DNA of 64,000 nt from contig SVCQ01000008.1 of the NCBI GenBank assembly GCA_015058275.1, positions 1-64,000 on the forward strand. Reading direction: 5' to 3'. The notes under the pieces were generated by a model. The model was given only the letters and a program-made list of their open reading frames with translations, was not told where the DNA came from and searched no databases. This stretch comes from Clostridiales bacterium (GTDB lineage Bacteria > Bacillota > Clostridia > Peptostreptococcales > Anaerovoracaceae). The translations under genes were made by a program, and so were the position numbers. This document shows positions 1 through 8,724 of this stretch, in pieces. Within the stretch, counting starts at the first letter, position 1. Every line of letters begins with the position of its first letter.

Positions 1-65
1 TGGCTTGTTTGCTATGCGCTTATTCTGAAAACTATTTTTTCGGAAAAGACCTTGACTTCGAATAG

Positions 66-281
66 CTAGTCACCTCTGGACTCTACCATCACATCCAGAC
101 CAAGCATCCCGGCAATGAACAGAGCCTTTTCGAGCTCTGCTGTCTTCTTGCCTCTCTCCAGATCGGAAATGAAGCTTATGCTCAGTCCTGTGAATGACGC
201 AATATCACGCTGGGTATAACCCAGTTCCTTTCTGCGCTCCCTGATTGCCCTGCCGAATTGAATGCTGTTGCCCGCTTTCAT
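66..281 (-). CDS. HipB/Y4mF-like XRE-family helix-turn-helix regulator
   Basis: A 71-aa protein that is almost entirely one Cro/C1-type helix-turn-helix (residues 9-65; core YTQRDIASFTGLSISFISDL). The tail GLDVMVESRGD is typical of HipB-like antitoxins, which normally precede a HipA kinase and repress their own operon. The start is supported by AAGGAG-type ribosome binding sequence just upstream of the ATG. Upstream lie three identical palindromes that are probably its operators. Downstream, in the 65 bases left in the window, no start codon for HipA is seen: the GTG overlapping the stop opens a frame that ends after 13 codons. A toxin partner is therefore not demonstrated here. Family assignment is from recognisable sequence; the antitoxin role is inference. 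Confidence 0.8.
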   Translation of the reverse strand: MKAGNSIQFGRAIRERRKELGYTQRDIASFTGLSISFISDLERGKKTAELEKALFIAGMLGLDVMVESRGD

Positions 282-298
282 GATCGCTCCTTTTGTAA

Positions 299-385
299 CC
301 CGTACGGCTAAATATCTTAATTATTCAACAAAATAAGCCGTACGAACAATTTATGTAAAATCATTATAAATTGCGCCGTACGGCT
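299..385. promoter_or_regulatory. Three evenly spaced GCCGTACGG palindromes (operator array)
   Basis: The 8-mer CCGTACGG occurs at 300-307 and 376-383, with a one-base variant (CCGTACGA) at 338-345. The start-to-start distance is exactly 38 bp each time. The copy at 375-384 is the perfect 10-bp palindrome GCCGTACGGC. They occupy the AT-rich region upstream of the leftward HTH gene, and a possible leftward promoter (TTTACA, 17 bp, TTATTT) overlaps the middle copy. Autoregulation by the HTH protein is inferred from position and symmetry. Confidence 0.6.
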
Positions 386-413
386 CTGTCAAGGCAGGTC
401 TCTGCCACTCAAT

Positions 414-437
414 TAAAGAGGCGGTCTTTCGACCGCC
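414..437 (-). terminator. Intrinsic terminator of the first surface-protein gene
   Basis: GGCGGTC (420-426) pairs perfectly with GACCGCC (431-437) around a TTTC loop. Read leftward it is followed by TCTTTAATT. It lies 35 bp after the stop at 472. Confidence 0.65.
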
Positions 438-471
438 CCCGTGTGTGATTTTGAGCCTCGCAGGTATAGGG

Positions 472-2556
472 TTATTTCTTTGTCTTCGCCGTCTTCCACT
501 TCGACCACGCGGATACATGTTTGACTCCGTCAGTGTAGTTGTACGCTCTGACTCTGCAGATGTATTTCTGCTTAGGCAGGAGTCCTTTTATCTTCTTTGA
601 AGTCTTTTTCTTGCCGGCTGTGACGACCTTGTCGACACCCGGACCGCTGACCTGGATCTCGATACCGTCGATCCTCTTCTTGCTCTTCTTCAGCTTCTTC
701 TTGCTGATCTTCTTCCACTTGACGGTGACGGCCTTCTTGCCCTTGGCCGGCTTGGAAATCTTGACAGCCGGCAGATCCTGGATCTCGACCGGTGCCGCAG
801 GAACGACACTTGGAGCCGGTGGATTTGGTGCAGGTGGAACAACATTCTCCGGGAACTCAACTCTCTTAAACGTCAGCGTCTGGCCCAGATCAGTATTGAT
901 ATTGATCTTCGTCCTTCCTGTTTTGCCATCGGTGTCTGTCCAGCCGGTACCTGCCATTGAGTTCTTTACAGTGCCACTAAGGCCGCCCTTGACACCTCTT
1001 GCCGTAACTTTGCCGCCGCTTATTATTATATTGTTTACATTGGATCTAATGCCGGAATCAGCATTTCCCCTGGCGTTAACGGTACCACCCTCAATCGTTA
1101 TATCATTATTGGCGTAGATGCCGTATGAATTATTTGCACCCGTTCCTTCTGCATTAACCGTGCCGCCTTTGATCATAACTTCTTTTTTAGCATTAATGCC
1201 GACATTATTACCGTAGGCAGTAACATTCCCACTATTGATTATTACAAGTCCTTCCCCCTCATTATCGCCATAGGCAGATATTCCCGCGGCACTGCTGCCG
1301 CTTATTCCTTTTGCAGTCACCTGGCTGTTGTCAATCGTTATTTTTTTAGATGAAATGCCGTACCAAGTACCTCCTTCTGCTTCCACATTGCTGTTGTTAA
1401 TTGTCATCTCTCCGGAACAACTAATGCCGAACTCATCGGCTTTAGCAATCACCTTTCCACCGGAAATCATTATGCTTCCACCAGCGACGATCCCTCTTGA
1501 ACCCTTTGCGGTCTCCAACTTTCCTCCGCTAACCGTTACGGTTCCGTTGGCTTTTATGGCATACTGGCTGTTATTTGCGAGGGTGACAGTAACTTCACCG
1601 CCATCAACCGTTATATTCCCGGCCTCGATTCCCTTAAGATTATTTTTGGCGCTAACTTTGCCGTCAGTGATAGTTACATTTCCCCTGGCGTTGATACCAT
1701 TTCCGGTGCACGTAGCATCTACGTTGCCGCCGCTGATCGTTACATCGCCGCCATCTGCATAGATACTTTTTTCAGTATTGCTCGCGGTACTCACGTTGCC
1801 GCCGCTGATTACTATATTATGTTTCTTTTCTGTCTCTTCTGTGGTACAGATACCATTTTGCCCCGTAATATTCACGGAGCCTCCACATATCGTTATATCT
1901 CCACCTCCGGAGCAGATATCTTTACTATTCTTTGCCTCATCTGCTTTCGCAAAATTCACAATTCCGCGGTTGATTGTAATGTTTTTACCAGCGTATATTC
2001 CGGAGGAACCAACAGCTGTAACATTGCCGCCGTTGATAATCACTTCGCTGGATTCAGACCTTATACCATAATTCTTACCTTTGGCGATAATGGTTCCACC
2101 GTTGATCGTCATATCGTTATTACTATTCACGACACTGATTCCGGACCAAGTATCTGTAGTTGTAGCTGACAGCACTCCCATATTCTGACCCGTGCTCTGG
2201 GCATAAATTGTAAAGTCGCCATTGACAGAGATAGCGTTACCGCTGTCATTACTAACAGTAAGATTCGCGCCATCACAAAGTATAAGGTGAACGTCGCTTG
2301 ACGCGGATACTCCTCCGGCAATCTCCACAGTTCCTTTGACTACATACCAGTCTTCAGTCCAGTTAGTAGTGCTACTGGTGACCTCGGCATATTTGTTACA
2401 CGTCTGCTCTTTGCCGTTAGCGTCAATGTACGTAACAGAGGTTTGATTCGGAGCAGGATCTTCACTGCCCGCATATGTTGTCAACCCCACAGTCGGCATC
2501 ATCGTCAGCATGAGTGCAAGGCTGAGCAGGATGCCTAATAGTCTCTCCTTTTTCAT
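472..2556 (-). CDS. Secreted beta-helix (carbohydrate-binding-domain-like) protein with C-terminal Fn3, paralog 1
   Basis: About 694 aa. An N-terminal signal peptide (KKERLLGILLSLALML...) is followed by some 20 degenerate rungs of about 20-25 residues. These have the pattern [IV]T[IV]xGGxVxAxG, as in secreted right-handed beta-helix or DUF4353-type proteins. A Pro-rich linker (about 580-597) leads to a Lys-rich fibronectin-III-like domain of about 95 residues. No LPXTG motif or transmembrane anchor is seen at the C-terminus, so the protein is probably released or held non-covalently through its basic tail. The first possible codon is a GTG at 2568; I prefer the ATG at 2556 because GGAG lies 7 nt upstream and the same arrangement occurs in both paralogs. 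Ligand unknown; adhesion or glycan binding is inference. Confidence 0.85.
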   Translation of the reverse strand: MKKERLLGILLSLALMLTMMPTVGLTTYAGSEDPAPNQTSVTYIDANGKEQTCNKYAEVTSSTTNWTEDWYVVKGTVEIAGGVSASSDVHLILCDGANLTVSNDSGNAISVNGDFTIYAQSTGQNMGVLSATTTDTWSGISVVNSNNDMTINGGTIIAKGKNYGIRSESSEVIINGGNVTAVGSSGIYAGKNITINRGIVNFAKADEAKNSKDICSGGGDITICGGSVNITGQNGICTTEETEKKHNIVISGGNVSTASNTEKSIYADGGDVTISGGNVDATCTGNGINARGNVTITDGKVSAKNNLKGIEAGNITVDGGEVTVTLANNSQYAIKANGTVTVSGGKLETAKGSRGIVAGGSIMISGGKVIAKADEFGISCSGEMTINNSNVEAEGGTWYGISSKKITIDNSQVTAKGISGSSAAGISAYGDNEGEGLVIINSGNVTAYGNNVGINAKKEVMIKGGTVNAEGTGANNSYGIYANNDITIEGGTVNARGNADSGIRSNVNNIIISGGKVTARGVKGGLSGTVKNSMAGTGWTDTDGKTGRTKININTDLGQTLTFKRVEFPENVVPPAPNPPAPSVVPAAPVEIQDLPAVKISKPAKGKKAVTVKWKKISKKKLKKSKKRIDGIEIQVSGPGVDKVVTAGKKKTSKKIKGLLPKQKYICRVRAYNYTDGVKHVSAWSKWKTAKTKK

Positions 2557-2639
2557 ACGTTTCTCCACTTCTTCAATTCGCGGCCGTTATTGCCGCCACG
2601 TGCCTATGTATATTGCTATTCATTATAGTTTGTTTTTCA

Positions 2640-2674
2640 TCATTTTTAAACAAGGGGTTCCAAAATGGAACCCC
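2640..2674 (-). terminator. Intrinsic terminator of surface-protein paralog 2
   Basis: GGGGTTCC (2654-2661) and GGAACCCC (2667-2674) form a perfect 8-bp stem with loop AAAAT. Leftward it is followed by TTGTTTAAAAATG. It lies just after the stop of the gene ending at 2684. Confidence 0.75.
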
Positions 2675-2683
2675 CTGAAGCGA

Positions 2684-4240
2684 TTATCTTCTTACGCTGA
2701 CCTTCTTGCCCGCGTTCTTCTTTGTAAAGATCTTCTTATACTTCTTTACGAACTTCTTGTTCTCCTTCTTCTTGCCGACCTTGACCTTTACAGTCCTGAC
2801 CTTTGATCCCTTGAGCGAGCCTTTGACGGAAGCCTTGGTCAGACCTTTGGTCTTGACGGTAAGAGTCCTGACCTTTGTACCCTTGAAGGCCTTGGCATTT
2901 ATGCCTGTGACATTGAACACCTTTCCGTTGATAGTTACTGTGGCCGGAAGAGTGTACGACTTCTTGCTTGGCGCCTTTGCAAGTGAAACCGCGTCCGCCG
3001 CTGTCACAACGTACACTCCCACACTGCTCGGCACTTCATGAAGTGTCCCTACCGCCGTCGGATCAATCGGCGCAGGTTCAGGATCAGGTGTAACAACTAC
3101 GTGTACCCACTTCTGATCATGCTCTTTTGCGAACGTAGAAGTAACATCTACCGCACTCGCTTCATTATCGCCTGCCTTGACGGTGGCTTTGTCAGAAAGA
3201 AACACCTTTCTGTCAGCGCGCACCCCCTTATTCGTACCGGAAGCAGTAACATCACCGCCATTGAAATATATTCTGCGGTTTGTGTAGATACCATTCCTTC
3301 CTGAAGCAATCACAGTGCCGCCATTGATTACAGCATCGCCATTGTCAACATAGATACCATTTCTATTATCTGCACAAACAGCTTCCATACGACCGCTGTT
3401 CATCTCTAGGTTGAGAACACTAATTGAGTTACCAGTGAGACTGGAGGTTCTTACGAAACCGCCGTTTATTTCAAGTTTGCCAAAAGCACAAATACCATTA
3501 CCATTTTCGCTGGCACTGGTTACTACACCACTGTTGATGATAACATTGCCATCAACGACTATGTTATCTGTTTTTCCGGAAATACTGACTGTAGCATCGC
3601 TGATTTCAAGATTGCCATTAACGCCGACATTTATACGACTTGAGTCTTCTGCGGTAATATTTCCGCCATTGATACAGAAATCACCATTCAATACATGGAA
3701 TCCGTAATATTTTCCGTGGGTATTTATCGTTGCATTATCAACAATAAGATCACCGTCTATAGTGGCGATACTGTAATCAATTCCGCTCTCCGGAAAAGTC
3801 AGTTTGCCATCTCCATCTACGGTTAATGCCTTTTTTGCATAAATGCCATATACCCATTCTGTATGAGGATCGTTTTTAATAGTATTTGCGCCCTTGACTT
3901 GAACTGTCAGATCGTTTTCGGCGTAAATTGCCGCAAAATAATCGCTCCCATCTTCTGCCCATTGGTGGCCTGCACCATTGTAGCTAAAATTGTCGAGTGT
4001 CAAGGTATGGGAAGCAACATCATAGCTCCAGCCTTTGCCGGAAAGTTTTTCGCTTGTTACCTGTGTTTCACCGATCCAGAGCGGATATTGCACTTCTCCC
4101 GATACCGGTACTTCCTCCGCTGCCACATTCTTTGTCTCTGTATTTTCTGCATCCGGCTCATCCTGAGCAAACGCCAGGGCCGACATCATTGTCATCATCA
4201 GCGCGAGGCTGAGAAGGATCCCTAATAATCTTTTCTTCAT
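2684..4240 (-). CDS. Secreted beta-helix protein with C-terminal BspA/LRR-like domain, paralog 2
   Basis: About 518 aa with the same signal peptide as its neighbours (KKRLLGILLSLALMMTMM). An Asp/Glu-rich spacer is followed by a region with rungs such as LTVDGDGKLTF and VINGGTVIASG. The C-terminal 120 residues differ from paralogs 1 and 3: a TVTINGKVFNVTGINAKAF-type segment followed by K/T-rich strands resembles the leucine-rich (BspA-like) module common in clostridial surface proteins. The last 40 residues are very Lys-rich. Start chosen at the second of two adjacent ATGs because of its spacing from GGAG; 4243 and 4252 are alternatives. Tandem duplication with different C-terminal modules suggests domain shuffling. 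Function unknown. Confidence 0.83.
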   Translation of the reverse strand: MKKRLLGILLSLALMMTMMSALAFAQDEPDAENTETKNVAAEEVPVSGEVQYPLWIGETQVTSEKLSGKGWSYDVASHTLTLDNFSYNGAGHQWAEDGSDYFAAIYAENDLTVQVKGANTIKNDPHTEWVYGIYAKKALTVDGDGKLTFPESGIDYSIATIDGDLIVDNATINTHGKYYGFHVLNGDFCINGGNITAEDSSRINVGVNGNLEISDATVSISGKTDNIVVDGNVIINSGVVTSASENGNGICAFGKLEINGGFVRTSSLTGNSISVLNLEMNSGRMEAVCADNRNGIYVDNGDAVINGGTVIASGRNGIYTNRRIYFNGGDVTASGTNKGVRADRKVFLSDKATVKAGDNEASAVDVTSTFAKEHDQKWVHVVVTPDPEPAPIDPTAVGTLHEVPSSVGVYVVTAADAVSLAKAPSKKSYTLPATVTINGKVFNVTGINAKAFKGTKVRTLTVKTKGLTKASVKGSLKGSKVRTVKVKVGKKKENKKFVKKYKKIFTKKNAGKKVSVRR

Positions 4241-4294
4241 CATTTTCTCCATTTTCTTAATTTGCGGTTATCCCGGCCGCTGAATAATAATCGG

Positions 4295-6799
4295 CTATTT
4301 AATTCTGACCTTGCGTGCCTTGCACAGGACTCCGGTGTATGTGACACCATTGTATTCCTTTACAGGTCTTACTTTGACATAGTACTTGCCCTTCTCAAGG
4401 CCGGTCACCTTATATGACTTGGCTGTCGAAGCGACCTGGATGACCTGCGCACCGTTCATCTTCTTGTTCTTTGCTATCAGGATTTCATAGCTTGTGGCAA
4501 CCTTGTCCTTCTTCCATTTGACCTTGATCGCACCCTTGCTGACTCTGGCTCTTGCCTGAACACCCTTGAAGTAGCGGCAGCTTACATCAGACCAGACATC
4601 TCCATCACTTGTAACTGCGGCTACCTTGTACTCGTAGAGGCCTTTGAGCTTTTGTCTCTTGATGACATACTTTGTCTTCTTGGTATTCTTGACCTTCCAC
4701 TCATTGCTGCCAACCTTGCGATAAGCAAGCTTGTAGCTTGTTGCGTCAGTGGCCTTGTCCCAGCTCCACTTGACTGTCGTGGTTTTTGCGGATGTCTTGG
4801 CTATAGTCGTGATAGTTGGACCGATCTTTTTTCTGAAAGTCACCTTGACCGTGACGTTTGAACGACCCATCGTGAACGCACTCTTCTCTGTGATGTCAGC
4901 CTCTATGCCGTCCTCATCGATGATGATTATCTTGTCGACTTCGTTTCCTTCATCAGGTGTTGTAACGACTTTGACTACCTCACCTTCTCCGGCTTTGACA
5001 GGCTCAGTCTTCGCTTTGCCGCCGGTCGTATCTGCAACATCAATCTTATATGCCGCAGGCTGGATCACCGCATGGGTGGCATACTTGTCGCCATCCATGA
5101 TTGTGGCGGAACCCTCTCCAGTATTACCAATCGTACCACCCTTAGGTGTTGTTATAGCGAGTCCATCTCCTATTTTGAGGGAGTTCTTGCCGGTTGCAAT
5201 CGCAAAATACACATTTTCCTGACCGTTTGATTCTGCCTTGGCGTCAACACATGTGTTGCGTTTACCACCTTCTGTAGATTCAATACTGAGTGAAGCAGCT
5301 CTTATACCACGCCCGTTATCATTTATAGCAGTGACCTTGGCATCGTTTATCGTCATATTCTTATTTGAATAAATGGCATCGCTTTCATTACCTGCATTAT
5401 TGACGCTGGCAGTGACTTTAGCGTCATTTATATTCATGGAACCCGCCCCAAGAGCATTGCATAGTATCCCCACGTTACTGACACTGGCAGTGACCTTGGC
5501 ATCGTTTATCGTCATATTATTATATGAATAAATGGCATCGCTTTTTATCCCTGCTTCATTAATACTTGCAATTACCTTTGCATCGTTTATCGTCATATTA
5601 TATGAATAAATGGCATCGCTTTCTTTTCCTACTTCACTAGCAATTGCAGTTACCTTTGCATCGCTTATCGTTATATTGTTATCTGAATAAATGGCATCGC
5701 TTTCAGCTCCCGCTTCACTAACATTGGCATTAACCATGCCTCCACTAATGTTAACGTCGCCATAAGCAAAAATTGCACTCAAGCCATTTACATATTTCTC
5801 CTTAGAGTCACCGGTAATATCCGCAATTACAACAGTGTCATCTCCATCGATGGTTAAAGCCCCATATGAAGAAATTGCTGCACAATAATTATAGTACGAC
5901 GAGTGGTATGCATGTTCTACTCTTGCATTAACAACGCCTCCACTAATTGTGACGTTTTCTCGGCCACAAATACCACATTCCGTTCCCGATGTTGCCGACA
6001 CCCTTCCTCCACTGATTACAACATTGTTTTCGCCATTGATCCCAATGTCATGTTCAGATGTTGCGGATATCTCACCACCGCTGATTGTACAATCATTGTC
6101 TGCGTTAATTGCGCATCCCGCAAATGCTGTCGCTGTTATCCTGCCATTCTTGATCTCACAATTGTTATCAGTGTAGACGGCACACATGTTACCATTAACA
6201 GCTAAAGATCCGGAACCTTTGAAACTCAAGCTACCTCCTTTAGAGTCTTTTTTTTCCACATAAATCGCATAATCTGCAGGATCCGGAACATCCCCAGATT
6301 CTGATTTGCTTTCTATATTGTTAGTGCCAGTCAATTCGATTGTAAGATTGATTCCCTCTGAATGGATGTTGGCATAATAACTATTAGGAGCATTCCCATA
6401 TTCTTTTTCCCCTCGAATCGTGGCATTTGACAGCCTCAGTGCTGCATCACCGTTGTCATCAAAAACAACGTTTACACCTCCGGTTATTCCTTCGCCTTTT
6501 ACCGGACCGGATTCTGTGACAGGGATTGACCCAATCCAAAGATGTGGATCTCCTCCCGTTTGTACAGAAACATCTTTCGATGTCATATCCTGAGCCTTTG
6601 CGTTTTCTACACTCGGTTCTTCCTCCGCTGCCGCATCCTGTGCCTCTGCGTTTTCAACAATCGAATCATGTTCCAATGCTACTTCCCGACTCTCTGCATT
6701 GTCTGCATCCGGAGCATCCTCCGCAAATGCCAGGGCTGGCATCATCGTCATCATCAGCGCAAGGCTGAGCAGGAATCCCAATAGTCTCCTTTTCTTCAT
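4295..6799 (-). CDS. Secreted beta-helix protein with InlB-like repeat and two Fn3 domains, paralog 3
   Basis: About 834 aa. Signal peptide (LLGFLLSLALMMTMMPALAFA), then an acidic segment with three repeats ending near AQD, then the longest beta-helix of the three paralogs. A block of five near-identical 27-residue repeats (consensus MTINDAKVTAS...SDAIYS) lies inside it. Then comes a short GGKAKTEPVKAGEGEVV segment of bacterial-repeat type, followed by two Fn3-like domains (roughly 650-735 and 745-834). The start at 6799 has GGAG 8 nt upstream; the TTG at 6820 is less likely. The near-identical DNA repeats make expansion or contraction of copy number likely. Ligand unknown. Confidence 0.83.
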   Translation of the reverse strand: MKKRRLLGFLLSLALMMTMMPALAFAEDAPDADNAESREVALEHDSIVENAEAQDAAAEEEPSVENAKAQDMTSKDVSVQTGGDPHLWIGSIPVTESGPVKGEGITGGVNVVFDDNGDAALRLSNATIRGEKEYGNAPNSYYANIHSEGINLTIELTGTNNIESKSESGDVPDPADYAIYVEKKDSKGGSLSFKGSGSLAVNGNMCAVYTDNNCEIKNGRITATAFAGCAINADNDCTISGGEISATSEHDIGINGENNVVISGGRVSATSGTECGICGRENVTISGGVVNARVEHAYHSSYYNYCAAISSYGALTIDGDDTVVIADITGDSKEKYVNGLSAIFAYGDVNISGGMVNANVSEAGAESDAIYSDNNITISDAKVTAIASEVGKESDAIYSYNMTINDAKVIASINEAGIKSDAIYSYNNMTINDAKVTASVSNVGILCNALGAGSMNINDAKVTASVNNAGNESDAIYSNKNMTINDAKVTAINDNGRGIRAASLSIESTEGGKRNTCVDAKAESNGQENVYFAIATGKNSLKIGDGLAITTPKGGTIGNTGEGSATIMDGDKYATHAVIQPAAYKIDVADTTGGKAKTEPVKAGEGEVVKVVTTPDEGNEVDKIIIIDEDGIEADITEKSAFTMGRSNVTVKVTFRKKIGPTITTIAKTSAKTTTVKWSWDKATDATSYKLAYRKVGSNEWKVKNTKKTKYVIKRQKLKGLYEYKVAAVTSDGDVWSDVSCRYFKGVQARARVSKGAIKVKWKKDKVATSYEILIAKNKKMNGAQVIQVASTAKSYKVTGLEKGKYYVKVRPVKEYNGVTYTGVLCKARKVRIK
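5332..5735 (-). repeat. Five tandem ~81-bp coding repeats in surface-protein paralog 3
   Basis: The motif CCTTGGCATCGTTTATCG or a close variant recurs at about 5333, 5412, 5491, 5572 and 5651. The spacing is 78-81 bp, always a multiple of three. Each unit encodes a 26-27-residue beta-helix rung. The second unit is the most divergent. Confidence 0.75.
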
Positions 6800-6846
6800 A
6801 ATACTTCTCCACTTCTTCAATTCGCGGCTGTTATGACCGCCGCTAA
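6800..6846 (-). promoter_or_regulatory. Leader conserved upstream of the three surface genes
   Basis: Read leftward, the leader contains GCGAATTGAAGAAGTGGAG just before the start. The same sequence occurs before paralog 1 (about 2557-2600) and in diverged form before paralog 2 (about 4241-4280). A GGC/GCC-rich hairpin precedes it in each case. It supplies the GGAG ribosome binding site. Conservation outside the coding part shows that the duplication included the 5' region. Confidence 0.55.
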
Positions 6847-6935
6847 CTATAACGCTTTAAGTTTAACATAGCTCTATCGATCTACAAGGTTAACAATACC
6901 CAATTTAATGGCAGTCCTTCGTGGTCTGCCGTGTT

Positions 6936-7757
6936 TCATTTGCTGATCATATCCCTGCCTCCGGCGTAGGCCAGGAAGTCCACGCGGGATGCGCCGGCGT
7001 AGGTCTCGCCCTTTTCATTCACATGATCTTCCTTGAGAAGTGAAGCGATCTCATCGATCGTGGCTCCCGTTGTAAAGATGTCGTCGATGAGGAGTACGGA
7101 TTTGCTGCAAAGAAGCGGCAGCCTGCTCTCCCTGAGCCGGAAGGCGCCGCGGATGTTGTGCTGTCTTTCCTCAGGGCCGAGGCCCTTCATCGGGGCTGTG
7201 TTCCTGGTCCTGATGACTATGTCCGGGTCGTATCTCAGGCCAGCCCTTTTTGCAAAGCTCTCGGCTATGAGATCTGCGTGGTTATAGCCTCTTGTCAGCT
7301 TCTTGTCCCTGTAGATCGGGACAGGTATGACAAGATCGTACATACCGGCGAGGACATCGGTTCCGTACTCGGCAGCCATGCGGTCATACATTATCTCTCC
7401 GAGGGTGACGCCTATGTCGCTTCTCGAGCCGTATTTCATCGCAAAAATAAGGGACTGCTCGCAGGCTCCGTAGCCCGCGCAGGCATGTCCCTTGTCAAAG
7501 CTGTGAGGTCGTCCGGCTGCTGCTCTCTCATTGCATGCAAAGCAGCTCTCTCCCGGGTCTGTTTCGGCAAGCGGTTTGCCGCAGACCGGGCAGTGCCGGC
7601 CGGTGATCCAGTTCATCGCCTGCATGCAGTCGTTGCACAGCCTGTATGTGCGGCTCTCATCGATTATCTTGCCGCAGCTGATGCAGTACAGATACGGCGG
7701 ATAGACCAGATCAAGCAGTTCATTTCCGATCCTCCTGATCCAAGTATCTGCCGCCAT
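6936..7757 (-). CDS. comF: ComF family phosphoribosyltransferase-like protein
   Basis: 273 aa. The N-terminus carries paired Cys motifs (CISC at about 25, CNDC at 40, CPVC at 58 and CFAC at 73) that form zinc-binding knuckles. The C-terminal half has the PRTase signature VLLIDDIFTTGATIDE. ComF proteins act in DNA uptake during natural transformation in Gram-positives, but many anaerobes carry the gene without the full com system and no other com gene lies in this window. It is the last gene of a leftward run and starts 4 bp after the pfkB-type gene ends, so the two are co-transcribed. An imperfect hairpin at 6910-6930 could end the transcript. Confidence 0.88.
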   Translation of the reverse strand: MAADTWIRRIGNELLDLVYPPYLYCISCGKIIDESRTYRLCNDCMQAMNWITGRHCPVCGKPLAETDPGESCFACNERAAAGRPHSFDKGHACAGYGACEQSLIFAMKYGSRSDIGVTLGEIMYDRMAAEYGTDVLAGMYDLVIPVPIYRDKKLTRGYNHADLIAESFAKRAGLRYDPDIVIRTRNTAPMKGLGPEERQHNIRGAFRLRESRLPLLCSKSVLLIDDIFTTGATIDEIASLLKEDHVNEKGETYAGASRVDFLAYAGGRDMISK

Positions 7758-7761
7758 GATT

Positions 7762-8712
7762 TTAATCCTTATCTACTTCGAGTCCGAACTCGGCCGGGCG
7801 GAATCTCGGGCATACGCTCTCATCCGTCACGATGACCGAATTGGCGATCCTCGTGCCTATATTGCAGGCCTCCGACAGGCTCTTGCCGTAGGTGAGCCCG
7901 ATCGCAACTCCGGTAAAGAAGGCGTCTCCCGCTCCGGTAGTATCCCTGACCTCGGTCTCGGGAGCCGGGCAGTACCCGCACTCTCCGTCCAGCGAGGCGT
8001 ACACAGCGCCCTCGCTTCCCATGGTGACGACCATGGCCGGGATCTCCGCCTGCTCGATCTTGGTCTTCAGTATCTCCGACATCTCCTCAGGCTCAACGCC
8101 ATCGTAGCTCTCGGTGAAGAGAAGCCCCGCCTCCTCGATGTTACACACAAGGCAGGCTACCCTCTGCAGCAGGTCGCGCCTCTCCATGGCTATCGACATA
8201 TTGGATACAGGAGCGTATACCTTTTTGTTGTACTTCTCCGCAAGAGTCAAAAGGCGTTTGAGTATAGGCACGTCTATGTCGAATTCCACAGCTATACTGT
8301 CGCAGTATTTGACTATCTCATCTCCCTTGTCATCAAGGACGTCCGCGATCCGCGAGAGGTCCGGGCGCTTTGAGATGGACGCGACCACATCGCCGCTGTT
8401 GTCGAATACAGCTAGCCATGTGCCGAGACCGCCCTCGTAGCGCTTTATGTACTCAGTATTGCATTTATGCCTTGCGAGCTTCTCCTCGACATCGTTACTG
8501 ATTCCCTTCGGATCGAGTATCGTGAGGAAGGTAGGCCTCAGCTCAATGTTGGCTATGTCCTCTGCGATGTTACGCGCAACTCCGCCGTGCACCTCGACCA
8601 CCTGGCCTGAATTGCGGCCGCCCGGTATGTACTGCGCATAAGGATATCCCTTGATGTCCACAAACGATGCGCCTACCACAACTATGCCGTTGTCTTTCTT
8701 CTTTGCTGCCAT
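7762..8712 (-). CDS. PfkB-family carbohydrate/nucleoside kinase
   Basis: 316 aa, the usual length for the ribokinase fold. The N-terminal glycine pair is in the segment around GGVARNIAEDIANI, and the C-terminal signature DTTGAGDAFFTGVAIGL contains the catalytic Asp of GAGDAF. The substrate cannot be told from sequence; the closest recognisable group is the PfkB sugar kinases, including pseudouridine kinases, which share VVGASFVDIKGYP-like starts. No pseudouridine-monophosphate glycosidase gene is adjacent. It sits between recD2 (12-bp gap) and comF (4-bp gap) in one leftward transcription unit. Confidence 0.85.
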   Translation of the reverse strand: MAAKKKDNGIVVVGASFVDIKGYPYAQYIPGGRNSGQVVEVHGGVARNIAEDIANIELRPTFLTILDPKGISNDVEEKLARHKCNTEYIKRYEGGLGTWLAVFDNSGDVVASISKRPDLSRIADVLDDKGDEIVKYCDSIAVEFDIDVPILKRLLTLAEKYNKKVYAPVSNMSIAMERRDLLQRVACLVCNIEEAGLLFTESYDGVEPEEMSEILKTKIEQAEIPAMVVTMGSEGAVYASLDGECGYCPAPETEVRDTTGAGDAFFTGVAIGLTYGKSLSEACNIGTRIANSVIVTDESVCPRFRPAEFGLEVDKD

Positions 8713-8724
8713 GATATCTCCTTC

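Noticed and set aside
1-65. Start of a HipA toxin gene
   Set aside because: The only overlapping start (GTG) opens a frame of 13 codons, and no ATG is present in the leftward direction within the window.
6910-6930. Intrinsic terminator of comF
   Set aside because: The stem has a mismatch and there is no T-run; kept only as a mention in the comF entry.
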